A model generated the notes under the pieces. The model saw only the letters and a program-made list of their open reading frames with translations, did not search any database and had not been told where the DNA came from. 64,000 nt of DNA, from positions 892,001 to 956,000 of the forward strand of contig NZ_AP019807.1 of NCBI RefSeq assembly GCF_007183175.1, given 5' to 3'. The stretch is from Microbulbifer sp. GL-2. Its GTDB lineage: Bacteria; Pseudomonadota; Gammaproteobacteria; Pseudomonadales; Cellvibrionaceae. Numbering within the stretch: position 1 is the first letter of the stretch; the number at the start of each line of letters is the position of its first letter. The translations under genes and the position numbers were made by a program. Below, one piece after another: positions 55,701 to 63,100 of this stretch.

Positions 55701-58700
55701 CTCCAATGATAATGCAGCGATAGGGAAATCCGTCCGTAATCGACTTCGCAAAACCCTGCCTGACTACATGATACCTGCGGTTCTACATGTAGTGGACAGC
55801 TTCCCTTTAAATAAGAACGGCAAGGTAGACCGGGGCCGCTTAGCTACCTTGGATACTCCTAGACGGCTGGGTGCCACCCACGAAGCGCCAGAGACTCCAG
55901 CTCAAGCCACTCTCGCCACAATCTGGGGAGAGGTTCTGGGGCACCAGGAAATTGGCATCCGAGAAGCCTTCTTCGACATCGGTGGAAACTCCCTAACAGC
56001 AACAAAGATGGTGGCAAAGGTCCGCGAGTATTTTGGCGTGGATCTACCCTTACGTGCGGTTTTTGAACACCAAACTATCGACGAGCTGTCCGGGATAATT
56101 GAGCAATCCGAATCCCAAGCACTTGACAAAGTCGTTGCAACTGGAGGTTCAAACAACTGGCCTCTGTCGTATTCCCAAAATCGCCTCTGGCTTATCGATA
56201 AAATCTCACCTGGCAGCATCCAGTACAATATGCCTATTGCTATGGAGATGGTTGGATCGCTTTCTGTTCCCGCTCTTAATTATGCTCTGAATCAAATTCT
56301 ATCACGACACCAGATTCTGCGTACTACCTATCACGACCTCCCAGAAAAAGGGGTTCGGCAAATTGTTCAGAAAGCTCAGCCAGTACCCCTTGAGATTCAT
56401 GACTTTTCAATTTATGAAAAAAAGACACGTCGACAAAAACTAAAATCTGTTGCCGCCGATGAGGCAATGAAACCTTTCCACCTTGACCGTGACCTAATGT
56501 TAAGAGCGGAACTAGTCCGACTCGAAAGCGATCATCATGTCTTACTAGTAAACATGCATCACATTGCCTCTGACGGCTGGTCCATCAGCGTTTTAACAAA
56601 TGAGCTAGGTATACTATATCGTGATTTTATCACTGGTAACTCCTCCCTAAAGCCGTTAGAGCTACAATATCCAGACTATGCAGTATGGCAACGGAAACGA
56701 TTACAAGGAGAGTACCTAGCTAAAAAATTAGATTTTTGGAAACGTACTCTTGAAGGGACTCCCCCCCTGCACCAGCTCCCCCTTGACTTCCCAAGACCAG
56801 CAGCTTCCAGTTTCAAAGGGGCAAACTTCTACCAAAAAATTAATACGGTAAAACTTGCAAAGTTGCAAGCCCTAGCCAATGCACATAGCACAACTTTATT
56901 TATGTTATTGCAAACGGCTTTCGCTTGTCTCATTGCCCGATACTCAGGCGAGGAAGATGTAGTTATCGGCTCGCCCATTGCTAACCGAGAACAGAATGAG
57001 TTGGCCCCTCTTGTTGGATTCTTCGTAAACACTCTTGCTTTGCGTACTCGTCTTGACGGCAACCCGTTATTCTCCGAACTGTTAACACGCAACAGGGCTC
57101 ATATTCTTGAAGCATATGAACATCAACAAGTGCCCTTTGAGATGCTCGTAGAGGAGCTAAAGCTCGAGCGTAGCCTAAGTCACAACCCATTATTTCAGAT
57201 AATGTTTTCCCTGCAAAACAACGAACAACAGGAATTATCCCTGGGTGATTTAACCTTAGATTACATCCAGCCGGAATGGCCTATTGCCAAGTTCGACCTC
57301 AATCTGACAGCTTCTGAAACGCAAGATGGGCTTGCCCTGGTTTGGGAATACGCTACAGATCTGTTTATGGAAGATAGCATCCGAAGAATGGCAGATTGTT
57401 TCGCCGTTTTATTGGACAGTATTCTTACAACACCAAATATTCCCATATCTGAACTCCCTCTTTTATCTGAAAAAGCCAAGGGTAACTATTTTGAGATTGT
57501 GAGTGGGTATCGAGACGATACGGTTGAACCAATTTGTCTGCATAAATTTGTTGAGCTTCATGCTGCAAACAAACCGAATTCAATTGCTGTTGTTTTTGGT
57601 GATGACCATTTGACTTATGGAGAGTTAGAACTACGCGCAAATCGAATCGCCCATTGTCTAATTGCCCGTGGAGTCATTCCCGATGATCGAGTGGGTCTAC
57701 TCCTAGAGCGCTCGCTGGACATGGTGGCCGGAATCCTGGCTATTTGGAAAGTTGGAGCCGCATACGTTCCATATGACACAGATTATACCGATGCGATTAT
57801 TGCCGAACGTATACGTGCAACCGCACCGTGTCAGGTAGTTGCCTCAACAGCCACTCTCAGGCATCTCCAGGAAGTACCTGCAGTAGTATTAGATAAGGAT
57901 AATTTTGGAGGTTATCCTGACACTGCTCCCGAGGTTACTGTAACCCCTGACAACTTAGCTTATGTATTGTCGACCTCTGGATCTACTGGTGAACCCAAGA
58001 TGATCGGCATGTCCCATCGTCCGCTAGTTAACCTTCTCCGCACAATGCACTGGGATGCCCCTGCACTTGGTAGTCCTATGACCACCCTCCAGTTTGCTTC
58101 GATCGGCTTCGATATGAGCTTTACTGATATTGGCTTAGCACTTTTACATGGTGGTCGTGTAGTTATGATAGATTCAGCCACCCGGCTTAATCTGGACCGC
58201 CTAGTAGAATTGATATGCCGTCAATCAGTGACAGTAATGAATCTGCCCTACTCACTACTCCAAGCATTAACCACTGAGGTTCTGGAGCGAGATTTATTTT
58301 TGGAGCAGGTAAAAGTAATCCTATCTACTGCCGAGCAACTGAAGATTACTCCTCAGATCCGCACATTCTTTAAACGCCATCAACATATCCAACTAATCAA
58401 TCACTACGGTCCTTCAGAGACTCATGTATGTACGACACATTTGTTGTCAGGCCAAAGCAAGACATGGCCTGAATTACCGTCTATTGGTCGCCCGATAGCA
58501 AATATAGATGCTCATGTCTTGGACGCGCACCTAAAGCCTGTTCCCATTGGCGTCGTTGGGGAGCTACACATTGGCGGTGTTGGATTATCACGCGGCTATC
58601 TTTCTCGAGATGATCTAACAGCAAAAACATTCCTAACCGACCCGTTTAACACTAACAATAAGACGGCCAAACTTTACAAGACTGGAGATCGCGTCCGCTA

Positions 58701-59349
58701 TCGAGCCGACGGCACTTTGGAATATCTGGGAAGACTAGATACTCAGGTGAAACTACGAGGCTTCCGTATAGAGCTAGGAGCTATAGAAACTGCTCTCTCC
58801 GGTCATTCTGCAGTTCGCGATAACTGTGTATTAGTAGATGAGAATAGTCAACAGCTGGTGTCATTTGTAGTGTCAAAGAAAGAGTCAGGATTAGAAATGA
58901 CCTTACGTCAACACCTAAAATCGCTATTGCCTGACTACATGATTCCCACGGCCATCGTATTACTGGATGACCTACCTCTAAATAGCAGTGGCAAAGTCGA
59001 CCGGAAAAAGCTCTCTCAGTACGAACTAAGTGATCTGCTGAACACCGGATATGTAAAGCCAGAAACTGATACGGAAATTCGACTGTGTAACCTATGGCAG
59101 AAATTGCTTGGCCGAGATTGTATTGGAGTCAAGGACAATTTCTTTGCTATCGGCGGACATTCTCTACTTGCCACACGATTAATTACTGAAGCCCAGTCCA
59201 TATGGGCAATCGACCTATCAATTAAATCTGCGTTTGATTACCAAACAGTAAGAGACCTCGCTCAATTCATCGACGAGGAAAACCGCCTGAACCAACTCAC
59301 ACAGAACACGGACATTCGTACAAGGGGAGAGGAAACATGGGAAATTTGA
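52795..59349 (+). CDS. NRPS, C-A-T-C-A-T
   Basis: 2184 residues from GTG, AGAGG four bases upstream; ATG at 52804 is a minor alternative. A short basic helix (LSLEEKRERLKRALIKR) begins the protein and complements the acidic end of the previous NRPS. Module 1: C with H181-HIASDG; A about 510-1010 with pocket D-A-F-F-L-A-G-T-F, near the Val/Ile-type DAFWIGGTFK, so an aliphatic residue; this A domain carries an 11-residue Ser/Thr/Cys-rich insertion (about 827-840). T with GGNS1066LT. Module 2: C with H1255-HIASDG; A with pocket D-M-T-N-L-T-H-V-C, the same unusual code as the first module of the preceding NRPS; T with GGHS2123LL. No epimerase. Its last 13 bases overlap the dioxygenase gene. Confidence 0.93.
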   Translation: MSTMKNQTSELSLEEKRERLKRALIKRTASSARTKLPPIEPRTNRLMSQLSFAQRRLWLIDQIDGPSSKYNIAAVFHLDGDLNLRAMEHSLSAIIERHEVLRSVYRPVDNGDIAQFLLPHEAVQLPLTDISDLPEIERSATLSQLITKEANLTFNLSQDRMLRAQIIRLAVSEHLLLVTMHHIASDGWSIPILVNELNNHYTSFAAGHRSNLLPLKIQYSDFADWQANHTGKQLLERQLEYWREQLVDLPAVHNLPLDRPRKAVFRSPSRKVTHRIEQSIVDRLTSIAQEENATLFMVLSAVFTCLMYRYSGDKDIVFGSPVANREASGTEGIVGFFVNTLVIRTQLEGDPNFHSLLCTIRETLLEAYEHQQVPFEQLVDTLKPDRSLSYTPLFQIMLALQNNVTGEFSLPGLKLTPFDEAPSNNIAKYDLTVNMVEGKDGLIIHWEYAVDLFDAETITRMSEHFGRMVESVVHSPSTPISHLPYLTKTEIAEAVDNPCVNDKEYDVDAPLARLFESQSAIHPGAIAVRMGATALTYGELNKKANRLARMLQLQGVTNGDLIGLCMYRSYELITAMLAILKAGAAYVPLDPSYPEERLHTMIEVGHLTLVIATRDTVNVIGNSSCKVLELEAFEDLDHLCEEDLTDSETTSTPNDLAYVCFTSGSTGLPKGVMTEQRSVASLVKSGAFIPLSKATKSLQISSISFDAATFEIWAPLLNGGELILYPEDIFDLKCMNSEIERHGVNTIFLTASLFEHWSRALPPSTSLKFLLAGGDIVNFDAVHRVYKHFPEIQIYNGYGPTETTTFCSCYPFPRNGKFERGAPIGARPPRSSTSYSCSTPHANLIVLDEKQQIVPQGVIGELYVAGNGLTRGYIGQAELSREKLIEIALTSPKKQKLYRTGDFVRWQNNGTLEFVGRKDYQVKVRGFRIELPEIEQALRCDPDVQDAVVTVQDEKNHLEAYLLFAPSTGSNDNAAIGKSVRNRLRKTLPDYMIPAVLHVVDSFPLNKNGKVDRGRLATLDTPRRLGATHEAPETPAQATLATIWGEVLGHQEIGIREAFFDIGGNSLTATKMVAKVREYFGVDLPLRAVFEHQTIDELSGIIEQSESQALDKVVATGGSNNWPLSYSQNRLWLIDKISPGSIQYNMPIAMEMVGSLSVPALNYALNQILSRHQILRTTYHDLPEKGVRQIVQKAQPVPLEIHDFSIYEKKTRRQKLKSVAADEAMKPFHLDRDLMLRAELVRLESDHHVLLVNMHHIASDGWSISVLTNELGILYRDFITGNSSLKPLELQYPDYAVWQRKRLQGEYLAKKLDFWKRTLEGTPPLHQLPLDFPRPAASSFKGANFYQKINTVKLAKLQALANAHSTTLFMLLQTAFACLIARYSGEEDVVIGSPIANREQNELAPLVGFFVNTLALRTRLDGNPLFSELLTRNRAHILEAYEHQQVPFEMLVEELKLERSLSHNPLFQIMFSLQNNEQQELSLGDLTLDYIQPEWPIAKFDLNLTASETQDGLALVWEYATDLFMEDSIRRMADCFAVLLDSILTTPNIPISELPLLSEKAKGNYFEIVSGYRDDTVEPICLHKFVELHAANKPNSIAVVFGDDHLTYGELELRANRIAHCLIARGVIPDDRVGLLLERSLDMVAGILAIWKVGAAYVPYDTDYTDAIIAERIRATAPCQVVASTATLRHLQEVPAVVLDKDNFGGYPDTAPEVTVTPDNLAYVLSTSGSTGEPKMIGMSHRPLVNLLRTMHWDAPALGSPMTTLQFASIGFDMSFTDIGLALLHGGRVVMIDSATRLNLDRLVELICRQSVTVMNLPYSLLQALTTEVLERDLFLEQVKVILSTAEQLKITPQIRTFFKRHQHIQLINHYGPSETHVCTTHLLSGQSKTWPELPSIGRPIANIDAHVLDAHLKPVPIGVVGELHIGGVGLSRGYLSRDDLTAKTFLTDPFNTNNKTAKLYKTGDRVRYRADGTLEYLGRLDTQVKLRGFRIELGAIETALSGHSAVRDNCVLVDENSQQLVSFVVSKKESGLEMTLRQHLKSLLPDYMIPTAIVLLDDLPLNSSGKVDRKKLSQYELSDLLNTGYVKPETDTEIRLCNLWQKLLGRDCIGVKDNFFAIGGHSLLATRLITEAQSIWAIDLSIKSAFDYQTVRDLAQFIDEENRLNQLTQNTDIRTRGEETWEI

Positions 59350-60185
59350 GTATTGCGGATCAAGTAAAACAGGATGGGCTCTCTATTCATCGCCAATGCT
59401 TCAGTTCTGAGGAAATTGTTGCAATCAATGAGCACATTGCGCGCTATATTGAAGAACCCCATCCGGGAATAGTTCGTGAAGATGACCGAAAATCAATACG
59501 AGGTATCCATGGTCCACATCTTTACGATAATTTCTTTAGGCAATTGGTGGCCGACCCTAGACTCCTTGGACCAGCTGAGGAATTCCTCGGTGAGCCATGT
59601 TATGTGCATCAATTTAAAATTAATATGAAACAACGGATGAAAGGTGAGGCTTGGCCCTGGCATCAGGACTATATTTTTTGGAAAAATGGGGATGGTATTC
59701 CTCGTCCAAATCTAATTAATGTTGCGATTCTATTGAATGATGTAGATATGTTACACGGCCCACTCTGCTTAATACCTGGCAGCCATAAATTTGGAGATCT
59801 CTCTGAATCCTCAAAAAATACAGGTGATTGGGAGCAGGACCTATCCAAAGATTTGACTTACCAAATCGGTCATGCTGATATCGATCGTCTGGTTCGCGAT
59901 AATGGCGTCAAGTACCTTACGGGGGAGGCAGGCGATGTGGCCCTTTTTGATCCGATGGTGGCCCATTCTTCCTCTGTGAATCTTTCACCTCAAGACCGAG
60001 TCCTACTTATCGTTACCTATAACACAACCTCAAATACTCCAAGGCCAGATCACAACAAGCCACGTCCAGAGTTTCTCAGTGCAAGGGATTTTCGACCTCT
60101 TCATCAAATCGCCAATCGCCGCGTAACTGACCAAGTGATTGAACCTGTTTTTCATGAGTTGGTGGGAGTGGAAGATGGGAATTAA
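59337..60185 (+). CDS. PhyH-family Fe(II)/2-oxoglutarate dioxygenase
   Basis: 282 residues, full length for the phytanoyl-CoA dioxygenase/EctD-type family. The facial triad is visible: H109-Q-D111 in PWPWHQDYIFW-like context (WPWHQDYIFWKNGDGIPR) and H210 in MVAHSSSVNLS, with Arg221 as probable 2OG carboxylate ligand. The stretch NVAILLNDVDMLHGPLCLIPGSHK resembles ectoine hydroxylase. GAGG is four bases before ATG. Embedded by overlaps between two NRPS genes, it most likely hydroxylates a building block or a carrier-bound residue of the product; which residue (Asn of the following module, the X residues or the aliphatic one) is open. PhyH-type halogenases lack the Asp; here Asp111 is present, so hydroxylation is favoured. 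Confidence 0.9.
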   Translation: MGNLSIADQVKQDGLSIHRQCFSSEEIVAINEHIARYIEEPHPGIVREDDRKSIRGIHGPHLYDNFFRQLVADPRLLGPAEEFLGEPCYVHQFKINMKQRMKGEAWPWHQDYIFWKNGDGIPRPNLINVAILLNDVDMLHGPLCLIPGSHKFGDLSESSKNTGDWEQDLSKDLTYQIGHADIDRLVRDNGVKYLTGEAGDVALFDPMVAHSSSVNLSPQDRVLLIVTYNTTSNTPRPDHNKPRPEFLSARDFRPLHQIANRRVTDQVIEPVFHELVGVEDGN

Positions 60186-63100
60186 GCAGCAATTGCTGGC
60201 CCTGGCAGACTTGGGGGTCAAGGCCCGCGTAGTCGGCGATAAGTTAGTTTTCGAGGGTAATTTGGAAGCAATTAACCACGAGACCCGCTTGTTCCTTAAA
60301 AAAAATAAGTCTGCAATTATTGACTTCCTCTCTGATCGTATCCGAAAACAGCCCCTTACGATTCCTCGAGCACAAGGAAATGAACAGCCATTATCTTTTG
60401 CCCAACAGCGATTGTGGTTAGTACACCAGCTAAATCCAGAGGGTAATCAATACAATATGCCAATGGCAATTCGGCTTAAGGGGGATCTACATGTAGGGGC
60501 GTTTCATCGCGCATTTTGCCGAATCGTAGAGCGCCATTCAGTCCTACGTACAGTATTTAAAGAAAATGAATTTGGAGATGTCAGACAGGTAGTCCTTGAT
60601 CACAACCATCTAGATTTACCACTTATTGATCTCTCTAGTGATTCGACACCGGAACCTACTGTTAGCAAGATCATTTGTAAGGATCTCAACACACCATTTA
60701 ACCTTGAGCAGGACCTAATGCTTAGGGCTTCGCTTATTCGCCTGTCTGAGAGTTCTCATATACTACTCATCAATATGCATCATATTGTTGCTGATGGTTG
60801 GTCCATGAGCCTTTTAACTCGGGAACTCTTTACTTTATATGAATCATTTACTCTTGGAGATCCCGATCCTCTGCCAACTTTATCATTGCAGTACTCCGAT
60901 TACGCTGCTTGGCAGCGAGAATGGTTAAGTGGGGAGCGACTTGAAAAACAATTAAGTTACTGGCGACCTGCGTTAGCAGGTATACCAGCGATTCATGAGC
61001 TACCACTTGATTACCCACGTCCGGCAGTAGCTACGTTTCGCGGTGGTAGATATACACACTTTCTGCCGGCATCATTAAAATACCGCCTTCTAGAACTTGC
61101 CCAAGCTCATGATGTTACACTATTTATGTTGATGAATGCTGCTTTCGCAACATTCATCTCACGCTATTCTGGCTCTACTAATATTGTCATAGGGACACCT
61201 GTTGCAAATCGAGACCACTCTGAACTTGCCTCTTTGGTGGGTTTCTTCATCAACACGCTGATCGTACGTTCTGACTTATCTGATAACCCTACATTTATCG
61301 AGTTACTTAATCAGAGTCGGGAACGTTCATTAGCAGCCTATGAAAACCAGCAGGTTCCATTCGAAAAACTGCTCGAAGAAATACAACCTGATAGGAGCTT
61401 AAGTCATCAGCCTGCTGTCCAAATTCTACTATCACTGCACAATAATGAGAAAAGTGATATCAATCTTACTGGACTTCAGTGCGAGTACCTTGAGCAAGAC
61501 GGTTACCAAGCACGATACGATATAACTTTAAATGTTATGGAGCAGGATGATGGAATTTTATTTTTGTGGGAGTATGCCCTAGACCTGTTTAAGGAAGGGA
61601 CTGTGAAGCGAATGTCTAGCCATCTTGAGGCATCGCTTGAGAAGTTTGTGGAAAATCCCCGGTGCCGAGTTTTAGAAATTGATTTTCGCACTCCAACCGA
61701 ACACACATTACTCCTAGAAAACTCAGTATCTCATCTCGACAAAGATGTCTTACAGCCACTACATCAGTTTCGTATACAAGTAGGGAGGGCACCAGAGGTT
61801 CACGCTCTAGTCTCAGAGACAGTAGCTCTAACCTATAAGGAACTTGATCAGAAATCAGACTGTTTGGCTCGCTATTTACTAGAGACGGGAGTTGAGCCTG
61901 GGCACCTTATTGGCCTCTGTGCTGAGCGCTCCGCGGAACTTATCGTTGGCCTGTTAGGTATTTTAAAAGCTGGTGCTGCCTATGTACCACTGGAAGCCAG
62001 CTTGCCAGAGGAAAGACTGGGTCATATTATGAATGATGCTGATATTGATCTGGTTTTGATTCAGTCTCACCTATCAGCAAAAATTCCACTTACTGCTGCA
62101 GACATACTACTTCTAGATGATGCAGCTAGTGATGAATGGCTCAGTGGTTATGGCGGAGAAGATACTTTACCTGGCATGGAGGTTCAAAGCAAAGCAGCCG
62201 CCTACGCAATCTATACTTCTGGTTCAACAGGTAAACCAAAAGGTGTGCTAGTCTCCCACGGCAATCTCGGCAACTACCTCGCTCATTCCAGGACATATTC
62301 TGAAGGAACAACTGGAGCAGTACTTAGCTCTACCCTTGCTTTTGATGCTACTGTCACAAGCCTATTTACTCCGCTAATGACAGGAAAGACGTTATTTGTA
62401 TTATCAGAGTCAAGCTCCGACATTGAGGGCTTAGCAAATTTACTCCGAGATTCAACGGATCCCTTGCTATTTAAACTCACTCCTGCTCACATGGAAGCCC
62501 TGATACCCTTATTAGAGGGGATTAACTCGCCTATAGCCCACCGTCTTATCATTGGAGGAGATCAATTAACAGCAGCACTGATTTCCCGATGGCGGCAACA
62601 CATCTTACCCAAGGCAGAGTACGTAAATGAGTATGGTCCCACTGAAGCGACTGTAGGTTGTGTTGTTGAAATTGTATCGAACTCACTCCCAATAGCAGGC
62701 GCTGTTCCAATCGGACGCCCTATCCCCAACACTATTATGAGAGTGCTTGATAATAACTATCATCCAACACCTATTGGCGTTTTTGGAGAGCTGTTCATTG
62801 GAGGGGCAGGCTTGGCGACCGGCTATCTCAATAAACAGAAACTGACCAACGAGCGCTTTCCGAGGCTCGATGCAGGTGACGGCCAGGTTCGACGATATTA
62901 CCAGACCGGGGACCGAGTCCGCTGGTTGGACGATGGTCGCCTCGAGTTTGCACAGCGTTTAGATAATCAAATTAAACTCCGAGGTTTTCGTATTGAGCTA
63001 GGAGAAATTGAGTCACTAATTCTAGGATTTACCTCAGTTAGTCACTGTGTAGCATTACTGCATGAGGGCCTTAATCAAATCGTAGCGTTCGTCGTCGGTA

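Noticed and set aside
59337..60185. PhyH-family protein as a halogenase
   Set aside because: 2OG halogenases replace the metal-binding Asp with Gly/Ala; here H-Q-D is intact.
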